The position numbers were made by a program, and so were the translations under genes. From the NCBI GenBank assembly GCA_003550305.1, contig QKYT01000035.1, forward strand, positions 147,411 through 211,410: a stretch of DNA of 64,000 nucleotides, read 5' to 3'. A model generated the notes under the pieces. The model searched no databases. It was not told the origin of the DNA and worked only from the letters and a program-made list of their open reading frames with translations. This DNA is from Glomus cerebriforme. Taxonomy: Eukaryota; Glomeromycota; Glomeromycetes; Glomerales; Glomeraceae. This document shows positions 1 through 11,959 of this stretch, in pieces. Positions within the stretch are counted from its first letter, which is position 1, and each line of letters starts with the position of its first letter.

Positions 1-99
1 AAAAATCCATCTTCCAAAGGTTAATAAACATGTAAATAAGGTGACATTACCTATCTTATAAATAAAAAACAATGTAATTGAATTGTTTACTTTTTGAAA

Positions 100-137
<38 letters not shown>

Positions 138-3100
138 CCACAACATTTTTTTTTCGAACTTTTCTTAATTCGGCGGGATAAACTTGTGGGGAAAAAAGAA
201 TTTGGGACACAAAAAAATCTTCCCAAACTTTTAATGATACATCATGCTTATGCTTTATCACATATTTTTACATTATAATTAGTTATTATTATTGGTTCCA
301 TGCGTATCATATCATGCGTCTGGTGAGTGAGTATTTAATTATGTATTGTTGATCAAATTTCTCTAGTATGGATAGTTTAGTAATTTTTAATGAAGGGAAC
401 TTTTTTTAAATGAGAAATAAGAACAAAGAAATGACAATCAATAAGGAATAATGTTATATCGTGAATATCATCCCACATTTTTAAACAAGTGATATTTTTT
501 ATTTTTATTTTTTTTTTTTATGGTCGCATGGTTAAACATATCATTAATATTAATAATCTTTTCGAGATTATTATTCATATACCATGATCGTGGGAGTCAA
601 AAAAAAAAAAAAAATTGTTATATTATTAATTTTAAATAAATTCGGTTTCATTAAATTTATCACTCATTAAAAACTTTTTTTTAAAATATGTGTCCGCAGT
701 AAAATTGTAACAATATTTAGAATTTCTACCATTGTAACTTAATTATCACAAGTCCCATTCAAATTACTTACCAAATTTGTTTAAAGTTACCGATAATAAT
801 TTCCTTTTTTTTATATATTAAAAAATTTCTCTCTCTCTTTTAGATAATCCAATTCTAAATCGAGTGATTGTACTTTATAATTTTTACTGTATTATGTAAA
901 ATAAATAAATAAATAAATAAATAAAAAAAAAATAATAATTTAAAAATACATTTTACCGATTATGAAGAAGAACTTTCGTAATTTTTAATTATTATTATGA
1001 TAATGAAAAAAGGAATAAAGATAATAATAAATAAAATAATAATAAATTTTTAATAATAAAATAAAAGAACAAAAACGGGAACTACATATACTAGGTCATA
1101 CTTCGTAATATCAATACATATTAGTATTGGATTGATAAGAAGATTGTCACTTGATCCTCAGTTTATTCTCGTTTTAGGTTGGAGGTTTTTTAGTGTCCTG
1201 AAGTACCAAGAAATTTCTTCTTAACAATCAAGTATTATATATCATAATGATACTACCACTGCAGTTCAATTCAAGTCAAATTTATCGAAATTAAATTTGA
1301 TAAATTAAGTTTAGTTAACTTTTAAAAAGGATCATCCTCCCTTCAAAAAAGATATCTGTGGCTATATTAAATTTATTTGCCTTTTTTGTTTAAATGTAAA
1401 AAAAAAATTTTTTTATTATTTGAAATTTTTTTTTTTCTAAAAATGGTTGTTTGTCGAAGGTAGAAAAGTATGTTGTCGATTTGGGAATTATGACCACAGA
1501 TCATCACATTAAAAAAAAATTATGGATTTGGGGTATAGTAAATTATATAGTACCCTCCTTTTTTATTTTAAAGAGTGAATACTACTAACCCTATTACTAC
1601 TACTAATTACCTTTCACCCTCCTTCTGTTTCCGATCAAAAAATTAATTAATTTGATAACCACAATGGGTCTAACAGCTAAGGATATCGCTTTAATTTTCT
1701 GAAACATTCAATAAATTTTCCCCGTGAATTTTTTTTTTTTTATTCCAAATAGGATGATATAGATATGACAATAATCATATCATATTATCATATTATTATT
1801 AAAGAATTTATGACGCAAGACAATTGAATCAAACATATTTTTTTTTTTTTGTATGTTTGTTTTCTTAAACTGGTAAAAAAATTTTAATATCGGAGAAATT
1901 CTTAATAATAAAAATATATAATATATATTCTTTATTTTAACGATTTGTCATGTTGTCATGTTCCTATTAAACTATTTTGACAAAGCAAACAAAAAAAATA
2001 ATGAAAAATAATGAAAAATAATGGATAAATGTCTTTCAATTTTTTAGGTGATTAATAAGTATCGTCTACGTCATTTATCGTGTTCAAAACATTGATGTCA
2101 TTGGTAACCACTTAAACGAGTATTCGGGAAAACAATGATTGATAATTCCCAAAAAAGTTAAATTTCTAGATAAAAAAAAAATTTTTTTGACCTTTATTAT
2201 TTTAATTATTTTTTTACCCTTATTTTATTTATTCTTATACATGTGTCACAAGAATATTCTGGCAGAATGTTCTTTTAAGAAATAACCGACATTTAACACT
2301 CCCCTTGTTAAAAAAAAGAAAGGAAAAAAAAAAAAAAGAGTGACATGATAGAAAGAGTTATTTTTGGGGGAATAATTCTACTAGGAATTTCTTTCAAAGT
2401 CTCGAATTTTCCAATAGAGAAATTCAAAATAGCGACACAAAAAGGGAATTCGTACATTACACAACATTACACCAACCATTGTTTCCAGACTTAAAATATG
2501 GCATCATTGTATCACAATTATTTCGGTTCAAACCTCTTTATATTTTAATTGATGTTGTAATAAATATCCTTTGATAGAATAAAAATTCTTTATTAGGTAT
2601 AAATAAATGGATGATGATGGGATGATCTTAGGGTCAGTGTGTGTGTGTGTGAGATCTTCAAGTTAAATTTCTATTAAATCACAATCATCACATTTACACA
2701 AGAAATGCGTGACACAACAGAACAACAGAATTACGAGAAATCAGATATCTAATCATTTCAATCTAAATCTATGATTATGTCATGTATAACAAGATTTTTG
2801 TTGACGTCCTTATGATATCATTGAGTATTTGAATTTCCATTTATATGAGAACCAATTAAATTCTTTGAATTCTTTGAAACGTCATAAAAAAATTTTTTTC
2901 ACAATGAAATAATTTTTTTTGCTCAACATTTCAACAATGATGTTATTAAAAACCGTTGTTTGAAAGACATCTTTTCATCATGTTCTACACAGCTTTTGCA
3001 TATGTAAATATTTTTTTTATATTTTTCCTTTTAAAAAAAAAAAAAAAAAAAAAAATTTTTTTTAAAAAAAAAAAAAAATTTAAAAAAAATTTTTTTTAAA

Positions 3101-5020
3101 AAAAAAAAATGATGTGTAAACATATGATCGTTAAAAAAAAAATTTNAAGTTAACAAGGTCGAGAAATTTTTTTTTTTTTTTTTTTGGTCAAAANANAAAT
3201 ATTTTTTTTTTTTATAGACCAAAGGAGGACTTTAAAAAATATTAAATAATCAAAAATGTAGTGTTTAAATTTGTATCAATATTTGACAGGTTACACTCAT
3301 GTAAGGGTTACCTTACGATCCCTGCATTTGTAACCCCATTGATTGATTTAATCTCGATTTTTAAATTTTTTTAAATACAAATTATCACAATCGAGCACAA
3401 ATAGGATTCCGGAAAAAGGTTTCTCAAAATTTAAATGATGAATAATTTCTCCATAAATGATGTCATGTTAAATAATTGTGATACTATTTTAATTTGAATT
3501 ATGAACTTGTTAATTTATCACTATTTATAATATATAAAATGTCACATAAAAAAAAATTCTGATAATAACGGGTCATTTTGAAATCATTTGGGGTCATTTT
3601 GGGACATTCTGGTCATTTATAAATTTATAATTCATATATTTTTAAAGAACAATCTAACGCGAAATTACTAAATTCAGAAATATTAATTTCTAATCGGTAA
3701 AGTCCGTCTTATGTAGGTACCGTTTATATACTATCTATTTACTATCTAAAAGAAAACTCTTAAATATCGGTTAACATGCTTTATTTATCAATTTTAAAAA
3801 AAAATATTCAATGAAACAAATTTAATAAGCAAAGAAGTGCACGCGACCTAGCGAAACAAAACAAAGATGCAGAATATATATATTTATATTTATATTTTTG
3901 GGGAGGGGAATAAAAAAAGAAGGGTTTTCACGAGTAAAAGAGAATTTCGGAAATTTCTTGAAGGTAATCATTGCGTCGTGTGACTTCAAATAACAATAGG
4001 TTCAATAGGTTTTTGATATAAATAGTCATATATAATATTACGTAATATAATAATCATACATACTTGTATTAAACAAGATCGCTTTTAATATTCTCATTTG
4101 GGAAATTATTAATTTTCAATTGTACAAAATTTTCTTTTTTCCTTTTTCCCTTATTCCTTGTTACGAATCATTCAGGAGAATCGATGCGTTATGTCATATC
4201 GTTTATTATAAATTAAGAATTAGAACTGTGTCACAATATTGGTTTCATATCGTAAACATGTCCATCCCATCCGTTCATCAAACTTAAAGAACAATATATT
4301 TTTACCTTAAAAGGTAATGAGGCGTTTTATACGATAGAGTCGTAACGTCAGGTGAGTTTTTTTTTCATCGTAATTCGTGAATGTGGGAGTCCGTGTTTTT
4401 TTTTTTCTTCTTAAAGAGATCCCCTTTCTCGTTCTTTTTTTTTCGGAAAAAACTTGCTTTCTCTTTTTTAGGAAATAATTTTTAATTATATTCTTAATTA
4501 GGAAAATTATCTTTATTATAATGGCTTATTGATCAACTATCGGATAACCTTTCATTTCATGTCCCGAATTTTAAATTATACACATGATTACGTGATGGTG
4601 ACCAACACTTTTTGACCATTTTAATATTTCGTTTTGAAAAAAAGAAAGTTTACACAATTACTTTTTTGTCGAATAAAAATTGGGCGTTACTTAAATACTA
4701 CCAATAAAATTCATGATATTACCAAAATTAGAAGTCACCTGGTATCATATGTGCATAAAAGTTTATTTTGATTTTCAAAACTAGTTTAGTTTTTTTTTTT
4801 GTTTCAATCCTTTTGAAAAAAAAAACTTTTTGTTTTGACAGAATTATTATCCGTGATCTTCATTTTATTATTATTTTTTTTATTACACATGAAAAAATAG
4901 GTTTCCACCAAATACTAAAAGATCAACATGACGTCTTTCTTTCATTATCCTTTACAACGAATATTTGCACGACCATTCACAACATTCCCAAAGGAAAAAA
5001 GTTAATTTTTTTTTTTTTAA
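1..5020. other. A/T-rich DNA without a supported gene
   Basis: Long A and T homopolymers, ATT/AAT runs and short simple repeats dominate (for example poly-A near 102-134, ATAA repeats near 900-930, A/T blocks and scattered N at 3030-3215). No reading frame with coding character and splice context was found on either strand. The only long frames are lysine/phenylalanine artefacts of homopolymers. Confidence 0.6.
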
Positions 5021-5029
5021 AAAAAAAAA

Positions 5030-5220
5030 TTACAAATATTTTCGTATCCTCTTGTATCTGCCGCAGTATTCCGATATTTTCACGTGGTAAAAATCAATCA
5101 TGTTTCATTGCTTCAAAAAGATCTTTTCCTGTTCCAATTTGAGCAATTACAATGCTATACACATGTTTCGCATTGATTATATCCAAAGTTTCTTTAATTT
5201 TATTTGATTTTTGAATCCCA
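5030..5220 (-). pseudogene. Exon-like coding remnant with one in-frame stop
   Basis: On the minus strand this stretch reads as a protein-like frame (KLKETLDIINAKHVYSIVIA, then QIGTGKDLFEAMKHD), a TGA at 5094-5096, and then the same frame continues (FLPRENIGILRQIQEDTKIF). Coding character on both sides of a single stop suggests a decayed exon. I do not recognise the family. No start codon or clear splice partners were found, and the surrounding DNA is low complexity. It could be a chance open frame. Confidence 0.22.
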
Positions 5221-5508
5221 TTTGAATATTCCTTCATATTTTTATTGTTAAATTAGTCCGGACTAATATAAACGTTATGAATTGTATAATAATTTTTTAA
5301 TTTTGCCCATAGGTTTGATCATCTTTAAAATTTTGGCCAAAATTATGCTAATAGACTAGTGATTTTTTAGTCATTAGAATATTAGTATTATTATTATTAT
5401 TATTGAAGACAGATGGATATGAACTGATTTTATTAAATAGCAAAGAAAACTGATGCAAAATAACTCTTCAATCTGATCTAATATACCCTCATACTATAAA
5501 GTAGAAAA

Positions 5509-5800
5509 ATGCTGCCCGTCATTTACACAAAGAGGATCATGAGAGTAGACTCAGTATTCCAAGCCACCTTAAATACAATTATACTCTCAATTTCATCATG
5601 CTTTATGCAAGATCTTCTAAGACTATACTTTCCAGCAAAATTAAAAAGCCATTGTCAAAATATTTCATTATGGGTAAAATCAATTATAATAGTCATAATT
5701 TTTACTAATAAAACATATGAATTATGTTGAATTACATCTTTGTATTATGTCAGTTATAATTCAAAAAAAAAATCTATTTCATGAGGAAGTATATCTAAGA
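5509..5800 (+). pseudogene. Decayed coding fragment, paralogue of 12.54-12.72 kb
   Basis: The frame includes LYFPAKLKSHCQNISLWVKS and FTNKTYELC. The DNA from about 5625 to 5800 is closely similar to 12544-12715 in the same orientation (shared blocks such as AAATTAAAAAGCCATTGT and TTTTTACTAATAAAACATAT). The second copy lies inside the decayed MULE-like gene, so this is probably another fragment of that dispersed family. The frame breaks after 5730 and the flanks show no intact gene. Confidence 0.4.
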
Positions 5801-7249
5801 CCTTGTGTTCAACCAATAACTTACAAATTCCAGTACAAACTATATTTGGCCAAGATCCTATCTAAGAATTTTATCTTAAATATACCTATATAACAAATAA
5901 TAAAAAAATATTTGAAAGTGCACTCTTTTGACAATTCCAATACCCATTTCTTCCAAGAGATTTGGGAAAGAAAAGTTGTTCTTTTTGCTATTTTGCACTA
6001 AGAAAGTGGTCTTTTAATCTTAGGAAAAGTTGTTCTACACTGCTGGAATTAATTAGAAAACTTTAGAAAGTATAAATAATAATCTTCAGCTTATTAAGTT
6101 TTTTTATATGACAAGTTTATAATAACTTCTAGTCATCTACATCCTTTTCAAAGTTGATATCAGAGGGGCCATTTGGTTTTCTAAGGCATTTCTCTTGCAT
6201 AAGATGAAATAGGCTTGTAGCTGCTTTTGATAGACCCAAAAGTTAGTTTTGCATAAAGTTTTTTGGAAGTATTAACCTTTTTACAAAGTTAAAGTGTGGA
6301 TTTGGATAAGAAGATAGTTCTTTTTGGTATTCTAAATATAGGAGAAAGTAATCCAGCTGGTTTGGTATTTGTTGTCTTTTGGTTTTTTTAACTTAGTTTT
6401 CTTTTTCTAGTTATTTCTAGATACCTCTTTCTGAGTAGTTTTAGAAAAGATGCTGCTTGCTGTTTTCTTTTTTATACTCGCTACTTTAAGTGGGGGAAAT
6501 ATCACTATTATGTGATTAATTTCCATTGCTATTACATTCCCTTTAGTTAGTTTCACAATTATGATCCTTTTTGTGTATCTTTAGGTATTATTATAAAAAC
6601 AATAGCTGATAAAAATTATTTTACTTATACTTTCCTTATTTTTGTATACTTACACTTTATCTGTTATAGTCAGAGCCATTTTTAAGATAGACTACACTGC
6701 CAGTTCTTTCACCTTACCCATTCCTTTGAAATTACCGTATGTCTAATCAAAAATAACGTTTGCTAAATTTATGTAATCAACTTTGTAAAGTCACTAGATC
6801 AAAATGAGAAGGAATTACCTACAAAATATGGAAGCAGATAATCTAGTCATCATAAGCAATTTTAGATTTTTATGAAGTTCAACGTATACCTGTAACTAAG
6901 TTTGAAGAGCTGTATATGATATTACTTAATTTTATTCTTTTGAAAGATTATTTTTACTGAAAGATAAATTTCTATTATTAGTCTCTTGATTCTAAAGGTT
7001 AGTACTAATAGTTGATCTTTATAACCTTACTTAATATTTTATGCTAGTTTGAAAACTCAACAGTACTTGAGAAAAACTCATGTAAACTGATGATTGAACC
7101 AGGATCCCAAACAATATATGAATAGATAGGATTTGAGTTTGCTTATTGAACATAGAAAATTTTTACCCTTAATGAAATTTTTTTTTGCTTATTTAAAGGG
7201 ATAAATTTAAAATAGTCAGTATTTTATATGCATAGCAGGTATAGTTGTT
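5801..7249. other. Non-coding, no feature recognised
   Basis: A/T-rich DNA of slightly higher complexity than the first 5 kb. Both strands are interrupted by frequent stops. It may be decayed transposon or gene sequence, but no family could be named. Confidence 0.4.
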
Positions 7250-7910
7250 TCTGAAATTCAATCGGCAAATCTGAAATCTGAAATTCTGTAATCGTAATTA
7301 ATTATGTAATTCCATAATTAATTAACATTTTGTGTAATAATTTAAAATTGACATTTGCTCACAATCTAGTGATCTGATTTTATTGGTCTTACCACCATTA
7401 AATTTGTCTCATTGAGACGAATCTAATGGTATGCATTTTATTTCTCTAGCTTCGTTATTGATGAAATTAAAATACTATAAACATTTAAAGATTATTGAAG
7501 TCAGAGCATGATCTAATAATTAGATTTAAATGAATTTACTATCATTCAATTCGTCATGATGAGATGATTCTAATGGCGGTAAAATCATATTTCTAGCATT
7601 AATATTGACAAAGTTATGATACTATAAATGTTTAACAATTATTGATATTAGAAAACGATCTAGTAATTGATTTTAATATCATTAGAATCATCATACCGAG
7701 ACGAATCGAATGGTGGTAAGATCATCCAAAATGGATCACTAGATGCTGAGTTATTATTTATTAAATTTTCTAAATATAATTCGGCCAAAATTAAGGTTAA
7801 TTCTGGCCAAATAATTTTATAATACGAAATTAATTATGGAATTCAGAATTTTTTTGATGAATTACTTAATAATTACAGAATTACATAATTACGGATTTCC
7901 ATAATACTAA
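7250..7910. repeat. Foldback-like A/T-rich repeat with recurring GAGACG palindromes
   Basis: The ends resemble each other as inverted copies: about 7255-7325 and about 7835-7905 are both rich in TAATTAATTATG and TGTAATTC. Between them lie three variants of an imperfect palindrome of the type ACCATT..GTCTCA/TGAGAC..AATGGT (about 7390-7430, 7540-7575 and 7678-7716). The same palindrome recurs in the foldback element at 9.13-9.67 kb, so the two are related. Confidence 0.4.
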
Positions 7911-8425
7911 AATAATTTTGGCTACAACTATAGTAGTAGGACATATAAATTTGATAACTCAGTAATGTGTTTGCATAGCAGAAACTTATTTTGGAATATA
8001 TGGAATATGTTATATGACGTCAAATATTTTAAAAATATACTCCTTAAAATTAAAGACACGTAAACAAAATTAACATGTAAATTTAATATGTAGCAGTATA
8101 ACAAAATCTAATCTATTTTTATACATGACAGTGTAATAAAAATTAATCTATTTTTATACGTAATCGTACAATGAAATTATACATGATCGCATAATAAACT
8201 TTTATGTGACAAAGTCTAAAATGTATACGCATTCGCGTAATAACAAAAATAATATATAGAAGTTGAAAAGGGGGGTAGAAGAAAGGAAAAATAAGTTTTT
8301 TCTTTTTCCAAATTTTTGTTTTTACAATACCATTTCTGCATCAATCATTAAAAGTTGCATTTATTTTACTTAGTAACTTTTTTAGCAATTTTTGATATTT
8401 TTTTATAGTAAAATTTGACATTTTT
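7911..8425. other. A/T-rich spacer
   Basis: Contains loosely repeated short strings around 8090-8220 (AATCTATTTTTATACRT and similar) but no gene. It separates the foldback-like repeat from the 165-bp tandem repeat. Confidence 0.4.
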
Positions 8426-8427
8426 TA

Positions 8428-9025
8428 ACTGTTGTATACTTTTAAAATTTGAATATTATATTTTAATTAATCTCAAAAAATAGGTTATGAATGCCGATTT
8501 TGAGTTTAATATAAANAAACTGCTAAAATNCAANATNNNANNGAATACAAAAGTTAATNGTGAGTCTTAACTATCTGTTATATACTTTTGAAATTTGAGT
8601 ATTACGTGTAATTTTATTTGCTCTACAACTTTACTTAATCTCAAAAAGTAGGTTTTAAGTGCCAATTTTGAGTTTAATATAGAGAAACTGTTAAAAATAC
8701 AAAATCAGACTATAAAAGTTAATCGTGAACCTTAACTATTCATTATATACTTTTGAAATTTGAGTATTACGTGTAATTTTATTTGCTTTACAACTTTACT
8801 TATCTTATAAAATAAGTTTTAAATGCCAATTTTGAGTTTAATATAGAGAAACTATTAAAAATGCAAAATCAGAGTACGAAAGTTAATTGTGAGCCTTAAC
8901 TATCTGTTATATACTTTTGAAATTTAAGTATTATGTGTAATTTTATTTGCTCTACAATTTTACTTGATCTCATAAAGTAAGTTTTGAATTCCGATTTTGA
9001 GTTTAATATAGAGAAACTACAAAAT
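8428..9025. repeat. Tandem repeat, about 165-bp period, 3.6 copies
   Basis: Copies start near 8430, 8575, 8740 and 8905. Each carries TATACTTTTGAAATTTGAGT, TTTATTTGCT, TTTTGAGTTTAATATAGAGA and AAAGTTAATCGTGA in the same order. The first copy is shorter and holds several N characters, and the fourth is truncated. No open frame is conserved between copies, so this looks like satellite-type DNA. Confidence 0.8.
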
Positions 9026-9133
9026 TTTACTTAATATATATAAATCACAAAACAGTTTATTTAGCAGAGCCAAATTTTCTTAAATCATAATAAGAGTTTG
9101 CTTAGCAGAGTTGAAAATAGTTTACTTATTGCA

Positions 9134-9672
9134 CTGGTCAAAAACTGATCTATCTTACAGATATCTTACAGATATCTTATAAATATCGGGTACCCAAAAT
9201 GCNNAAANTCTGCTATACATNGGGTACCNAATATGTATACTATAGAATTAAAAAATACAATTTATTAATTATCTCGCTATCCAGTAATTATAAAAAGATG
9301 AAATATATCTCATTCGATTCGCCTCACTGAGACGTATCGAATGGTACTAATTTCACATTTCTAGGTGTGATAGATGTCGAGATATTTGACAAATCAGCAT
9401 TTTTTGTTTATTTTTTTACGATTTATCAAATATCTCAGCATCTATCACATCTAGAAATGCAAAATTAGTACCATTCCATACGTCTCAGTGAGGCAAATCG
9501 AATGAGCTATATTTCATCTTTTTATGATCACTGAATAGCGAGATAATTAATAAATTGTATTTTTTAATTCTATAGTATACATATTGGATATCCGATGTAT
9601 AGCAGATTTTCCGCATTTTGGGTACCCGATATTTATAAGATATCTGTAAGATAGATCAGTTTTTGACTAGTG
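9134..9672. repeat. Long inverted repeat (foldback/MITE-like element)
   Basis: Arms of about 260 bp (9134-9395 and 9420-9672) are near-perfect reverse complements around a 24-nt loop at 9396-9419. The outer ends read CACTGGTCAAAAACTGATC and its complement. Both arms carry the GAGACG-type palindrome followed by TAGTACCATT-like sequence. There is no coding frame, so it would be non-autonomous. N characters at about 9203-9230 fall in the left arm, where the assembler may have struggled with the hairpin. Target duplications could not be defined with confidence. Confidence 0.85.
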
Positions 9673-10427
9673 TTGATCATAATAAATTTTGAAATTTTTA
9701 TCTGATATATATATAGATTTTTCGGGATCCTCATAAGCTATCATAAAATAAAAATAAAATTAAATATTTAAAAATTAACAATTAATTGACAATAATTACC
9801 AGAGAATGATATTTTCTGCTAAAGGTATTGATCCATTCTTGTTTATTCAATTCGTGAATATAATTCAGATAGTTTGAATTTAGATCATTTATATTTATTG
9901 AACTTTAACCACATATTATTTAGAAAAAAATCAGCGTATACTGCACTATATCTATTCTATATAATATAGCGATAAATAACTTATGATGTTAAATATCAAT
10001 ATCTAAATATGATAATATAATATAAATTAAATTATTATTAATATTAAATACTTTTAAACAGTGATAAAGATAATGAGCTTAGTTTAGTTTTTTTACTTGA
10101 ATCTGAAGCCATGAAATTCTTTCAGGCGATGTTTTTTGCAATTTGTATAAAACACAAATTTATTTATCTTATTTTATTAATATTGTCTCAATATTATTAA
10201 GAAAATCATGATTATCAAATGAAATTCATCTGACCATTAGGATTAAATGTTGACTTTAGGTGGGTTTAACTATAGAAAGTTCAACTATAGGTATTAAGTG
10301 TTAACTTTGTTATCTTTCAGTAGGAATAGATAACATTATTGGCGTGTAAGATCAACTCACAATAATTTTTCTACTGTTAACTGATTTGCTTGATAATTAT
10401 CAGTGATATGGCCAATTGTTGAGATGA
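9673..10427. other. A/T-rich spacer without gene
   Basis: No frame with coding character or repeat structure was identified. Confidence 0.4.
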
Positions 10428-10603
10428 TTATTGAGTTGAAGATGGTTGTGAAGTGGTAAAGGTAGATTGATGAAAAGAATTCAAAACTTCTTCTTCTTCT
10501 TTATCTTTATCTTCTCTAGCATATGTTTCATAAGAATGTTCAACAACATGTTTACTTCTTCTTAAGCCTCTTGCACATACTGTGCCTCTTGACCTTCTTG
10601 TAA
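10428..10603 (-). pseudogene. Possible isolated terminal exon
   Basis: A TTTTAG acceptor just upstream (10605-10604 on the minus strand) precedes a 57-codon frame to the stop. It contains TRRSRGTVCARGLRRSKHVV and a charged tail (REDKDKEEEE). It has exon-like composition, but no matching upstream exon was found and the family is not recognised. It may be the end of a decayed gene or chance. Confidence 0.25.
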
Positions 10604-10639
10604 CTAAAATAAAGCATTTAACATGTATTAACATTTATT

Positions 10640-11600
10640 AACATAATAATATAGTAGTTATTATTACTTTCTGTATTTTTTGATGAACTTTTATTACTAT
10701 ATTCTTTATCTGATTTATAATGTTTTCAGTTTAATGCTTCTGAAAATTTAGCTCCTTGGCATTTATAAGGCATTTTTTAAAAAAAAAGTGTGAGAAAATA
10801 AGAAAATTTGAAAAATGAGTAAAAAAGTGCTAATATTTTAAAAAAAGTATGTGAAGAAAAATGTTAAAAAATGTGTGAAAAGAAAAATGTAAGCGAGAAA
10901 AAAATGTTAAAAAACAAAGAAAAGGTAAAAAGTATATGAAAAAAAATTATTAGAAAGCAAAGAAAAATTAAAAAGTGTGTGAAGAAAAATATTAGAAAGC
11001 GAGAAGAAAAATATTAAAATGCATATGAGAAGAAAAATATAAATGAGAAAAAAAAGCGTAATCAGAAAAGTTAATAGAAAATTTAAGTTACACTTATACA
11101 TACTCTCTCTATTTTTTGATATTGTTATGAATCTCACTTAAAATGATTTAATCAATATTAATTGTTTTACTTTCGACGTGATAATGATAATTGATGTGAT
11201 TCTTTAATTATTAAAATTAAATTAACTTAATTATCATGATTCTTCAATTTAGTTAATTGTTTGCAATTGTTTGCAATTACTGTATTTGTTTAAAAGTATA
11301 TTATTTAATCAATCCTCAATTATTAAAATTAAATTAACTTACGTAGTTTATCAATTTTAAAATAATAATAATTTAATTTTCAATTATTCTTTAATAAAAT
11401 ATCATTAATTCATCATTAAAAGAAAATAAATTTCATTAAATAATTTTTTTAATACATTTGATATATTAAATAAGATGACTTATGAATACTTACATTATTC
11501 CTGAACCTTTGCAACTTTCTATACTTTAAAACATTATATTTTTGTCAAATATTAATATATTGCTGAAAATGAAGATGAAACTTCTCATTCAAACATGCCG
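10640..11600. other. Low-complexity A/T DNA, GAAAAA-rich
   Basis: From about 10780 to 11070 the plus strand is a degenerate (A)nGTG/GAAGAAAAAT repeat, which produces a spurious leucine/phenylalanine frame on the minus strand. No gene is supported. Confidence 0.5.
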
Positions 11601-11959
11601 TATGAAAAACTTAATCTTTGGATTGAATAAGATCTCAATAATATGATGTTAATTTACATTGATTTATGAACTTCAGAAAAAATGAAAGAAGCTATCGATA
11701 TAAATTAAACCAGAGGACTTTTGATTCATACAGATTTTAATTTTTTTTGAAAATTTAATGATTTTAACATTTATGACTGAAGTGACCGTTCCAGATTGAA
11801 TACACATGCTTGATCTTAGCATCACAAAGTATCTTTTGGAGTTTACTTGTAAATACTTATAACAAAAAGTTAATGCTAAAGTTAAGAATCTGTATTGAAT
11901 AACAAATAAAAAAAATTATGTTCTGCAAATATTTAAATATGGTATGATATATAATCTAC

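Noticed and set aside
3031..3222. Lysine/phenylalanine-rich frame on the minus strand
   Set aside because: Produced by A/T homopolymers and N characters.
4768..5142. 124-codon frame on the plus strand
   Set aside because: Compositionally driven (F/I/K runs); the opposite strand over part of it looks more protein-like.
10907..11137. 76-codon hydrophobic frame on the minus strand
   Set aside because: It arises from a degenerate GAAAAA repeat and has no coding features.
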